This document shows positions 1 to 5,313 of a stretch of 5,313 bases of DNA, piece by piece. The position numbers and the translations under genes were made by a program. Source of the stretch: Thermoanaerobacterales bacterium (GTDB taxonomy: Bacteria; Bacillota; Thermosediminibacteria; Thermosediminibacterales; Tepidanaerobacteraceae); the NCBI GenBank assembly GCA_012841995.1, contig DUTQ01000289.1, positions 1 to 5,313 of the forward strand. Direction: 5' to 3'. Position 1 is the first letter of the stretch, and every line of letters begins with the position of its first letter. The notes under the pieces were generated by a model. The model was not told the DNA's origin. It saw only the letters and a list, made by a program, of their open reading frames with translations, and did not search any database.

Positions 1-806
1 ACAACAAACGTGCCTATGATGTCATCAGGGATTCTGTAAAAAACCCTTTAGTAGTGCGGTTTTTCACATTAAAAAATGATTATCATAACTTAAAGGTATT
101 AATAAAAAACGAGATATTGGGGCCTGATGAGGCAAGAAATCATTATTTATATCTTGGAGAAGTGGAATTAGCACAGCTTGAAAAACTGGCGGCAGATGAT
201 CCTACAGCTTTGGTGCCTGATAACATTAAAGAGGCATATAGAGCAGCTAAAGCTGTATATGAAATAACTCAAGATGCTCAGCAAATAGATATTACGCTTG
301 ACAATGCACTTTTTAGTGATCTAAAAAATATAACTGAAAAACTTGGAGAAGACTTAATAAAAGAGTATTTTTTTGCGATGGCAGATTTGACAAACATTAA
401 AACCATGATTCGATTGATGAAGATTAAAGCAGAAGTAAGAGATTTAGAAAGGGCTCTTCTTCCGGGCGGAATAATAGAATATGACTTCTTTGTCAGGCTT
501 TTTAACGAGCCAATACAAAATATAATCGATACTTTTACATTTTCACCTTATCAAAAAGTTGTTGACGAAGGTCTTTCAAGGTTTGTAAACACAAAAAGAT
601 TAGATCATTTTGAAAAGCTCACAGACGACTATCTCATAAATATTGCCAGAAGAGGTCTGTATAAACCTTTTGGCATAGAACCTGTATTTGGATATCTTGC
701 TGCAACAGAGAATGAAGTAAATATTTTGCGCATGGTGTTGGTTGGAAAGATAAATGGCATACCTTCAGACATGTTAAAGGAGATGTTGAGAGATGTCTAC
801 GTATAA
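1..806 (+). CDS. atpC: V/A-type ATPase subunit C (5'-truncated by window edge)
   Basis: This is subunit C (NtpC in Enterococcus; yeast V-ATPase d family), the funnel-shaped socket that joins the D-F axle to the membrane rotor ring. The frame is open to the left edge, with its first complete codon at 3, and gives 267 residues. The GTG at 54 is an internal codon and not the start: the in-frame sequence before it (NKRAYDVIRDSVKNPLVV) continues smoothly into RFFTLKNDYHNLKVLIKNE, which matches the family pattern of a Phe/Tyr-rich helix with a D-[FY]-HNLK core. The C-terminus, with ENEVNILRMVLVGKINGIP and a final RDVYV, is the typical family ending. Complete family members have about 320-335 residues, so roughly 55-70 residues lie outside the window. 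The predicted protein is soluble, with no membrane segment. The stop overlaps the next gene by 14 bases, which suggests translational coupling. I am confident of the family from motif recognition, without a database search. Confidence 0.93.
   Translation, partial: NKRAYDVIRDSVKNPLVVRFFTLKNDYHNLKVLIKNEILGPDEARNHYLYLGEVELAQLEKLAADDPTALVPDNIKEAYRAAKAVYEITQDAQQIDITLDNALFSDLKNITEKLGEDLIKEYFFAMADLTNIKTMIRLMKIKAEVRDLERALLPGGIIEYDFFVRLFNEPIQNIIDTFTFSPYQKVVDEGLSRFVNTKRLDHFEKLTDDYLINIARRGLYKPFGIEPVFGYLAATENEVNILRMVLVGKINGIPSDMLKEMLRDVYV
776..782 (+). promoter_or_regulatory. Ribosome binding site for subunit F, inside the subunit C gene
   Basis: AAAGGAG lies 10 bases before the ATG at 793, within the last codons of the subunit C gene. 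It supports the 793 start and therefore the 14-base overlap of the two reading frames. Ribosomes finishing subunit C would uncover or feed this site. Confidence 0.75.
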
Positions 807-1128
807 GATAGGGGTAGTAGGTGACAGACATACAATATTAGGATTTAAATCATTGGGTGTATTTATCTTTCCTGTATTAGATGCAGATGAGGCTGATAAG
901 ACAATTGCTAAGCTAGCAAAAGAAGGTTTTGCCATTATATATGTTACCGAACAAATAGCCAAACAAATACCTGAGAGAATCCAGTTTTACAGGAATAAGC
1001 CTTTACCAGCCATCACATTAATTCCCAGCAATAGAGGAACACTTGGTATTGGGATGGAGGAAATAAAAAAATCTGTAGAAAAAGCCATCGGAGTAGATAT
1101 TTTATTTGAAAGTGAGGGTGAGGAATGA
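793..1128 (+). CDS. atpF: V/A-type ATPase subunit F
   Basis: Subunit F (called NtpG in Enterococcus hirae) is a small soluble protein that binds the side of subunit D and forms the central rotor axle of the enzyme. The product has 111 residues, slightly longer than the usual 100-105. It begins with the family's Rossmann-like strand and loop: KIGVVGD at residues 5-11, then a T-x-x-GF segment (HTILGF) at 13-18. A central [18 protein letters not shown] region and a late [28 protein letters not shown] segment are also typical. The few extra residues are an acidic tail (ESEGEE). The ATG at 793 is chosen because of its upstream AAAGGAG and the family-like N-terminus. The stop shares an ATGA (1125-1128) with the start of subunit A, another sign of coupled translation. 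This is not the unrelated F-type ATPase b subunit that shares the symbol atpF. Confidence 0.95.
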   Translation: MSTYKIGVVGDRHTILGFKSLGVFIFPVLDADEADKTIAKLAKEGFAIIYVTEQIAKQIPERIQFYRNKPLPAITLIPSNRGTLGIGMEEIKKSVEKAIGVDILFESEGEE

Positions 1129-2897
1129 AACAAGGCACAATAGTTAAAGTTTCCGGTCCCCTCGTAGTAGCCAAGGGATTACCCGAGGTAAAGATGTTCG
1201 ACGTGGTTAGGGTAGGTAAACTGGGCCTTATTGGAGAAGTTATTGAGGTTAGAGGAGAGAATATTTCAATTCAGGTTTATGAAGAAACCGCAGGCCTTGG
1301 TCCTGGAGACCCCGTAACTTCCACAGGAGCCCCCTTAAGTGTTGAACTTGGGCCTGGAATCCTTGAAGGAATTTTTGACGGTATACAAAGGCCCCTTGAT
1401 GCTATAGAGCGTGAAGCCGGAAGCTATATAACAAGAGGAATCGAAGTACCAGCATTAAACCGAGAAAAGAAATGGGAATTTAAACCCACTGTTAAAAAAG
1501 GACAAAAGGTAATAAATGGAGATATATTAGGCACTGTACAGGAAACAGTGATCATTGAGCACCGCATAATGGTGCCACCTGGGCTTTCAGGAGTTGTTGA
1601 AGACATAAAAGAAGGAGAATTTACTGTTACAGAGCCTATAGCTAAAATAAAGACAGATAGTGGCAAAGTGGTAGAAGTTCCAATGATGCAAAAATGGCCT
1701 GTCCGCAGAGTAAGGCCATATAAAGAAAAACTTCCGCCAATCTACCCAATGTCCACAGGTCAACGAGTAATAGATACCTTGTTTCCTGTTACAAAAGGTG
1801 GGACAGCGTGTATCCCCGGTCCATTTGGTAGCGGAAAAACCGTTGTTCAGCACCAGCTTGCAAAATGGGCAGATGCAGAAATTGTCGTTTATATAGGCTG
1901 TGGTGAGCGTGGCAATGAGATGACTGATGTTTTGTTAGAGTTTCCAGAGTTAAAAGACCCTAAATCTGGTGAACCACTTATGAAGCGAACAGTGTTGATT
2001 GCAAATACATCTAACATGCCTGTTGCGGCAAGAGAAGCCTCTGTTTATACAGGGATTACCATAGCCGAGTATTTTAGAGATATGGGTTACAGTGTAGCTC
2101 TCATGGCTGATTCAACATCTCGCTGGGCGGAGGCGCTTCGTGAAATGTCCGGTCGTCTTGAGGAGATGCCTGGTGAAGAAGGATACCCCGCATATCTTTC
2201 CAGAAGGCTTTCGGAGTTTTACGAGCGAGCAGGTCGTGTTGTGTGTCTTGGATCTGATGAACGCAGAGGGGCACTTACTACAGTAGGAGCAGTGTCACCT
2301 CCGGGTGGAGACTTATCAGAGCCTGTAACTCAAGCTACCCTTCGTGTGGTCAAGGTCTTCTGGGCTTTAGACTCATCCTTGGCATATGCCAGGCACTTCC
2401 CGGCTATAAACTGGTTAACCAGTTATTCGCTATATGTTGATGTAGCCGAGAAATACAGGAATGAGAAGATTGGTTCTGATTGGTCGGAGCTTAGAGCTGA
2501 AACCATGAAGATCTTGCAGGAAGAAGCAGGTTTACAGGAAATAGTCAGACTTGTAGGTATCGATGCTCTTTCTGTAAAAGACCGTTTGTTAATGGAAGTA
2601 GCTAAATCTATTCGTGAAGATTTTCTCCACCAAAATGCCTTTCACGAGGTGGATACGTATACTTCTCTTCGCAAACAATATAGGATGCTAAAACTCATAC
2701 TCATGTTTTACAGTGAGGGGCAAAAGGCAATAGAAAACGATGTACTATTTTCTCGTATTGAAAACCTCCCTGTCAGGGAAAAGATAGCTAGGGCGAAATA
2801 TATAGATGAAGATAACCTAGATGCTTTTGATGACATAGAGAAAGAATTGAAACAGCAAATATCTGAACTAATTGAAGGGGGGAGCGAAAGTGCTTAA
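1125..2897 (+). CDS. atpA: V/A-type ATPase catalytic subunit A
   Basis: Subunit A (NtpA) is the catalytic subunit of the A3B3 hexamer: it hydrolyses ATP to drive ion pumping or makes ATP from the ion gradient (EC 7.1.2.2 or 7.2.2.1 depending on the ion). The 590-residue product is full length for the family (about 578-593). Visible parts, in order, are an N-terminal beta-barrel (1-70), the A-subunit-specific 'bulge' (about 110-190, absent from F-type beta subunits), the Walker A loop GPFGSGKT (232-239, Lys238), the GERGNE loop with the catalytic Glu261, the Walker B-type strand VALMAD ending at Asp329 and followed by STSRW, and [10 protein letters not shown] (426-435), which fits the ATP synthase alpha/beta signature. 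A C-terminal helical domain follows. No intein interrupts the P-loop, the place where archaeal and yeast homologues often carry one. Every key residue I looked for is present. Start: ATG 1125 overlaps the previous stop, with GAGGGTGAGG (1114-1123) just before it. Its stop lies 8 bases inside the next gene. Confidence 0.98.
   Translation: MKQGTIVKVSGPLVVAKGLPEVKMFDVVRVGKLGLIGEVIEVRGENISIQVYEETAGLGPGDPVTSTGAPLSVELGPGILEGIFDGIQRPLDAIEREAGSYITRGIEVPALNREKKWEFKPTVKKGQKVINGDILGTVQETVIIEHRIMVPPGLSGVVEDIKEGEFTVTEPIAKIKTDSGKVVEVPMMQKWPVRRVRPYKEKLPPIYPMSTGQRVIDTLFPVTKGGTACIPGPFGSGKTVVQHQLAKWADAEIVVYIGCGERGNEMTDVLLEFPELKDPKSGEPLMKRTVLIANTSNMPVAAREASVYTGITIAEYFRDMGYSVALMADSTSRWAEALREMSGRLEEMPGEEGYPAYLSRRLSEFYERAGRVVCLGSDERRGALTTVGAVSPPGGDLSEPVTQATLRVVKVFWALDSSLAYARHFPAINWLTSYSLYVDVAEKYRNEKIGSDWSELRAETMKILQEEAGLQEIVRLVGIDALSVKDRLLMEVAKSIREDFLHQNAFHEVDTYTSLRKQYRMLKLILMFYSEGQKAIENDVLFSRIENLPVREKIARAKYIDEDNLDAFDDIEKELKQQISELIEGGSESA
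2877..2884 (+). promoter_or_regulatory. Ribosome binding site that fixes the GTG start of subunit B
   Basis: GGGGGGAG ends 5 bases before the GTG at 2890. An alternative upstream TTG at 2872 in the same frame would place this site inside the coding region and add six residues (MKGGAK) not typical of the family, so 2890 is preferred. Confidence 0.75.
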
Positions 2898-4272
2898 AGA
2901 ATATAAAACCGCCCGAGAGATTGTCGGTCCTTTGATGTTAGTGGAAAATGTCGAGGGAGTAAAATTTGATGAGCTAGTTGAGATAGAAACCCCCCAAGGT
3001 GAAACCCGCAGAGGTAAGGTCCTTGAAGTAAATGGCGATAAAGCCTTGGTTCAGCTTTTCGAAGGCTCTACAGGTCTTAATGTAAATGATTGTAAGATAA
3101 GATTTCTCGGCAAGAGTATAGAGCTCGGTGTTTCTATTGATATGTTAGGTAGGGTATTCGATGGATTTGGAAACCCAAATGACAATGGTCCCCGAATAAT
3201 ACCTGAGAAGAAACTTGATATAAACGGCAACCCAATAAATCCTACGGCAAGGGACTACCCTTCTGAATTTATCCAAACAGGGATTTCTGCTATAGACGGG
3301 CTTAATACTCTGGTTCGCGGTCAAAAGCTTCCAATATTCTCAGGGTCTGGTCTTCCACATGCTCAGCTGGCTACTCAAATAGCGCGACAGGCAAAGGTCC
3401 TTGGGACTGAAAGTAAATTTGCAGTAGTATTTGCTGCCATGGGAATTACTTTTGAAGAGGCTAATTATTTTGTCTCTGACTTTAGAAGGACCGGTGCCAT
3501 TGACCGTTCAGTGCTGTTTATAAATTTAGCAAATGACCCGGCTATTGAGCGAATAGCAACACCTCGTATGGCCCTTACATGTGCTGAATACCTTGCATAT
3601 GAAAAAAACATGCACGTTTTAGTTATTCTAACTGATATGACTAACTATTGTGAGGCACTGCGTGAGGTTTCTGCAGCCAGGAAAGAAGTACCTGGAAGAC
3701 GTGGCTATCCAGGTTATTTGTACACAGACCTTTCCACTATATATGAAAGAGCTGGGAGACTGAGGGGCAAGGAAGGCTCAATTACACAGATACCAATTTT
3801 AACAATGCCTGAAGATGACAAGACACATCCTATCCCTGACCTTACCGGATATATAACCGAGGGGCAGATTATATTAAGCCGTGAGCTTTACAGGAGGGGC
3901 GTATTGCCTTGTATTGATGTATTGCCATCCCTTTCCCGTTTGAAGGATAAAGGCATAGGTGAAGGCAAAACACGAGAAGATCACTCAGACAATATGAACC
4001 AGCTTTTTGCTTCATATGCACGAGGGAAGCAGGCTAAGGAACTGGCAATTATTTTAGGTGAAGCAGCACTGTCTGATGTAGATAAGCTTTATGCGAAATT
4101 TGCTGATGAATTTGAAAAGAGATATGTATCACAAGGTGAGTATGAAGACCGATCTATTGAAGACACACTTCAAATCGGGTGGGAGCTATTGACAATACTG
4201 CCAAAGACAGAATTGAAGAGGGTAAGAGATGAATATATAGAAAAATATCTTCCAGAAAAAGGGGAAGAGTAA
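2890..4272 (+). CDS. atpB: V/A-type ATPase subunit B (non-catalytic nucleotide-binding subunit)
   Basis: Subunit B (NtpB) alternates with subunit A in the hexamer and completes the catalytic sites at the A/B interface. With the GTG start at 2890 the product has 460 residues, the expected length (458 in E. hirae), and begins [24 protein letters not shown], as family members do. The P-loop position reads SGSGLPH (151-157), lacking the GKT/S of a working Walker A, which is normal for [24 protein letters not shown] (268-290) is diagnostic. Arg350 in LPSLSR sits where the arginine finger of the family lies and would reach into the A-subunit active site. Around this motif the sequence is [11 protein letters not shown] (340-350), with Cys341 where I expect Pro. 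The gene overlaps subunit A by 8 bases and ends 3 bases before subunit D. The symbol must not be confused with F-type atpB (subunit a). Confidence 0.97.
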   Translation: MLKEYKTAREIVGPLMLVENVEGVKFDELVEIETPQGETRRGKVLEVNGDKALVQLFEGSTGLNVNDCKIRFLGKSIELGVSIDMLGRVFDGFGNPNDNGPRIIPEKKLDINGNPINPTARDYPSEFIQTGISAIDGLNTLVRGQKLPIFSGSGLPHAQLATQIARQAKVLGTESKFAVVFAAMGITFEEANYFVSDFRRTGAIDRSVLFINLANDPAIERIATPRMALTCAEYLAYEKNMHVLVILTDMTNYCEALREVSAARKEVPGRRGYPGYLYTDLSTIYERAGRLRGKEGSITQIPILTMPEDDKTHPIPDLTGYITEGQIILSRELYRRGVLPCIDVLPSLSRLKDKGIGEGKTREDHSDNMNQLFASYARGKQAKELAIILGEAALSDVDKLYAKFADEFEKRYVSQGEYEDRSIEDTLQIGWELLTILPKTELKRVRDEYIEKYLPEKGEE

Positions 4273-4275
4273 ATC

Positions 4276-4902
4276 ATGAGAATGCAAGTAAATCCTACCC
4301 GAATGGAACTTACAAAACTAAAAAGTCAGTTGGTTACTGCCAAGCGTGGTCATAAATTGCTGAAGGATAAACAGGATGAGCTTATAAAAAAGTTTGTAGA
4401 TATGGTCAAACAGAATAAAAAGCTTAGAGAAGAGGTTGAAAAAGAGCTTATAAAGGCCTTTAAAGACTTCGCCGTGGCAAGGAGCCAGATGGCCCAAGAT
4501 ATTATAGAAGAAAGCCTTATGATTCGAACCACTGAGATCAAGCTGGATGTGGAAAAAAACAATATAATGAGTGTAGAAATACCTAAAATGAATATTACGA
4601 AAGAAAATGGAGGCAGCATTTACTCCTATGGCTTTGCTTCAACTTCGGCAGAATTAGATACCGCTATTTCCATCTTGTCGGGCGTACTCTCAAAAATGTT
4701 GGAGCTTACTGAAATCGAAAAAGCCTGCCAACTTATGGCAGACGAGATAGAAAAAACCCGTAGAAGAGTAAATGCTTTAGAATATGTGATGATACCTTCA
4801 ATGGAGGAAACCATAAAATACATCACGATGAAACTAGATGAAAATGAGCGTGCTAATATCACAAGGCTCATGAAGATTAAAGAAATGGTGATGAACGAGT
4901 AA
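4276..4902 (+). CDS. atpD: V/A-type ATPase subunit D (central rotor axle)
   Basis: Subunit D (NtpD) is the rotating coiled-coil shaft inside the A3B3 hexamer. It binds F on its side and C at its foot. The product has 208 residues, close to the family norm (about 208-223). The N-terminus contains VNPTRMELTKLKSQLVTAKRGHKLLKDKQDEL, the hallmark start of the family. Long charged helices at about residues 5-75 and 135-205 would pair as the antiparallel coiled coil, joined by a less helical middle segment (about 85-130). The C-terminal NALEYVMIPSMEETIKYITMKLDENERANITRLMKIKE is also characteristic. The ATG at 4276 is chosen over the ATG at 4282 because AGGGGAAGAG (4260-4269) is better placed for it; the difference is only two residues. 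This is the last gene of the operon: no other ATPase gene lies between it and the terminator 20 bases downstream. Confidence 0.97.
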   Translation: MRMQVNPTRMELTKLKSQLVTAKRGHKLLKDKQDELIKKFVDMVKQNKKLREEVEKELIKAFKDFAVARSQMAQDIIEESLMIRTTEIKLDVEKNNIMSVEIPKMNITKENGGSIYSYGFASTSAELDTAISILSGVLSKMLELTEIEKACQLMADEIEKTRRRVNALEYVMIPSMEETIKYITMKLDENERANITRLMKIKEMVMNE

Positions 4903-4922
4903 AATAAAATAATGAACCAATC

Positions 4923-4966
4923 AAAAAGCTTGTTATCGATAATTGTCGATAACAAGCTTTTTTTTT
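4923..4966 (+). terminator. Rho-independent terminator of the ATPase operon
   Basis: A perfect 17-bp inverted repeat (4923-4939 with 4946-4962) encloses a 6-base loop (TAATTG). Nine consecutive T (4958-4966) follow the GC-containing part of the stem, so the last of the stem pairs are A-T. It begins 20 bases after the subunit D stop, the expected place for an operon end. On the minus strand the same hairpin is followed by only five T, so it could stop opposing transcripts but less efficiently. Confidence 0.93.
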
Positions 4967-4976
4967 GGTGTGCCCG

Positions 4977-5126
4977 ATGCAAAATGAATTATTGGCGTCT
5001 GCAAGAAAAATGTCAAGGATTGTTAAACGAAAGTTGGCTTATTTACAAAAAAAGGCAGGATTCACCGAAGGGGATTTTAAGGTTAAAATCGAAACACTAA
5101 TGAGTTGTTTTATGATGCAAAATTGA
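4977..5126 (+). CDS. Doubtful small ORF, 49 residues, unknown
   Basis: ATG to TGA gives 49 residues beginning MQNELLASARKMSRIVKRK and ending TLMSCFMMQN. It is basic in its first half (RKMSRIVKRK, then LQKKAG) and probably helical, with no signal peptide or membrane segment. I do not recognise a family. Against it: it starts only 10 bases after the operon terminator's T run, the only ribosome-site-like sequence is a weak GGTG (4967-4970), and no plus-strand promoter is evident. For it: the frame is open for 50 codons in AT-rich DNA, where stops are frequent, and its residue mix is not absurd. It could be a chance ORF, a real small protein, or the front of a decayed gene whose continuation is in the next frame (5116-5247). 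Confidence 0.18.
   Translation: MQNELLASARKMSRIVKRKLAYLQKKAGFTEGDFKVKIETLMSCFMMQN
4988..5016 (-). promoter_or_regulatory. Candidate minus-strand sigma-A-type promoter facing the terminator
   Basis: Read on the minus strand, a perfect -35 box TTGACA (5016-5011) is followed by a 17-base spacer and AATAAT (4993-4988), matching 5 of 6 bases of the -10 consensus. Transcription would start near 4981 and run leftward into the terminator hairpin and then antisense to the subunit D gene. No convincing minus-strand gene lies downstream, so any product would be a short RNA of about 60 bases or an antisense transcript. The match is unusually good, but AT-rich spacers do produce chance matches. Confidence 0.4.
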
Positions 5127-5166
5127 TTACTTAAGTATAAGCAAGCGTAAAGTGGCAATAATCAAT
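5122..5166. repeat. Small inverted repeat, possible operator
   Basis: ATTGATTA (5122-5129) is repeated inverted as TAATCAAT (5159-5166), with 29 bases between. It lies about 20 bases upstream of the candidate -35 box of the gene starting at 5266, which would suit a regulator site, but 8-bp AT-rich arms can occur by chance. Confidence 0.2.
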
Positions 5167-5185
5167 AGTGAGGAACAATCTTATT

Positions 5186-5214
5186 TTAAAATATGCAGTT
5201 TTGGGCAATATGAT
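5186..5214 (+). promoter_or_regulatory. Weak candidate promoter for the gene starting at 5266
   Basis: TTAAAA (5186-5191, 4 of 6 to the -35 consensus), a 17-base spacer and TATGAT (5209-5214, 5 of 6 to the -10 consensus) would start transcription near 5221 and leave a leader of about 45 bases. Since a strong terminator separates this gene from the ATPase operon, it needs its own promoter, and this is the best-placed candidate I see. Confidence 0.3.
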
Positions 5215-5252
5215 AAAATAATTGGTTACCGGGATAATTTGAAATAATAGGT

Positions 5253-5258
5253 AGGGGG
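5253..5258 (+). promoter_or_regulatory. Ribosome binding site for the gene starting at 5266
   Basis: AGGGGG lies 7 bases before the GTG at 5266. An ATG at 5264 is closer but is followed directly by TGA in its own frame, so GTG 5266 is the usable start. Confidence 0.65.
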
Positions 5259-5265
5259 AATCCAT

Positions 5266-5313
5266 GTGAAATTGTTTAAAAGGGTTTTTATAGTAATATT
5301 AATTCTTATGCTA
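5266..5313 (+). CDS. Start of an exported or membrane protein (3'-truncated by window edge)
   Basis: Sixteen codons are visible: MKLFKRVFIVILILML. Lysine and arginine at residues 2, 5 and 6 followed by an unbroken hydrophobic run from residue 7 fit the N- and H-regions of a Sec signal peptide, a lipoprotein signal or a first membrane helix. The window ends before any cleavage site or lipobox could appear, so these cannot be separated, and the family cannot be named. The start rests on AGGGGG at 5253-5258 with good spacing; an in-frame TAG at 5248-5250 excludes a much longer upstream extension. It lies beyond the ATPase terminator and so is probably a separate transcription unit with no implied role in the ATPase. 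Confidence 0.65.
   Translation, partial: MKLFKRVFIVILILML

Larger units (their letters stand above)
4967..5265. other. Spacer after the ATPase operon with no secure gene
   Basis: This stretch of 299 bases is AT-rich and contains no RNA gene or mobile-element end that I recognise. It holds short open frames (4977-5126 and 5116-5247), a near-consensus minus-strand promoter (4988-5016), an imperfect direct repeat (4976-4993 and 5114-5131), an 8-bp inverted repeat (5122-5129 with 5159-5166) and a weak plus-strand promoter for the gene starting at 5266. It may be ordinary intergenic DNA or the worn remains of a gene; sequence reading alone cannot separate these. Confidence 0.6.

Noticed and set aside
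412..432. Shared ATGAAGATTAAAG stretch between the C and D genes (also near 4869)
   Set aside because: It encodes MKIK in two helices of unrelated proteins; a 13-base match between coding regions rich in Lys codons is not good evidence for a functional repeat.
54..806. GTG at 54 as the start of subunit C
   Set aside because: The frame is open upstream to base 3 and the residues encoded there fit the subunit C family; the usual length also requires more N-terminal sequence. The gene is cut by the window edge.
1818..1841. Possible intein at the Walker A loop of subunit A
   Set aside because: GPFGSGKT is uninterrupted and the protein is of normal length, so no intein is present.
2872..2889. 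TTG at 2872 as the start of subunit B
   Set aside because: It would bury the GGGGGGAG ribosome site inside the gene and add six non-family residues; GTG 2890 gives the standard N-terminus and length.
4626..4982. 118-residue minus-strand ORF opposite subunit D
   Set aside because: It is the shadow of the D reading frame, low in complexity (many Ser/Ile/Phe from opposite-strand Lys/Glu codons) and starts inside the terminator region without a ribosome site.
4912..5100. 62-residue plus-strand ORF running through the terminator
   Set aside because: It has no ribosome site, its first third is simply the translated hairpin, and it crosses the terminator, so it is a chance frame.
5134..5265. Minus-strand 44-residue ORF in the spacer (starts MDSPYLLFQ)
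   Set aside because: It has no ribosome site or recognisable family, and it ends opposite the small inverted repeat; it looks like chance.
4967..5265. Riboswitch or other structured RNA leader upstream of the gene at 5266
   Set aside because: I saw no conserved riboswitch core and no second terminator-like hairpin before the start codon; only a short AT-rich inverted repeat is present.

Overview
The window holds the 3' half of an operon for a V/A-type (vacuolar/archaeal-type) rotary ATPase, in the order C-F-A-B-D. All genes lie on the + strand and the reading frames overlap or nearly touch. Moderately AT-rich composition, purine-rich Shine-Dalgarno sites and the strongly Gram-positive-looking gene set suggest a low-G+C Firmicute, most likely in the Clostridia. 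This is inference; the genus cannot be fixed by reading alone.

Layout. Bases 1-806 are the C-terminal 267 residues of subunit C; the gene is cut by the left window edge, and its frame is open to the edge. Subunit F follows (793-1128), then catalytic subunit A (1125-2897), nucleotide-binding subunit B (GTG start, 2890-4272) and central-stalk subunit D (4276-4902). A strong intrinsic terminator (4923-4966) closes the operon. A spacer of about 300 bases (4967-5265) has no secure gene. It holds a doubtful 49-codon ORF, a near-consensus minus-strand promoter pointing back at the terminator, an imperfect direct repeat, a small inverted repeat and a weak plus-strand promoter. The first 16 codons of a new gene (GTG 5266) run off the right edge and encode a lysine-rich start followed by a hydrophobic segment, so the product is probably exported or membrane-anchored.

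How the genes work together. Three A and three B subunits alternate in the soluble hexamer, where A hydrolyses or makes ATP. D and F form the axle inside it, and C couples the axle to the membrane rotor ring. The other expected subunits (I/a, K/c, E, G/H) are not in the window and should lie upstream if the operon has the usual order. Whether the pumped ion is H+ or Na+ is set mainly by the rotor-ring subunit, which is not here, so it cannot be decided.

The ATPase genes look intact and ordinary. I found no sign of a new multi-gene system. The least explained part is the spacer after the terminator, and the observations there are tentative.
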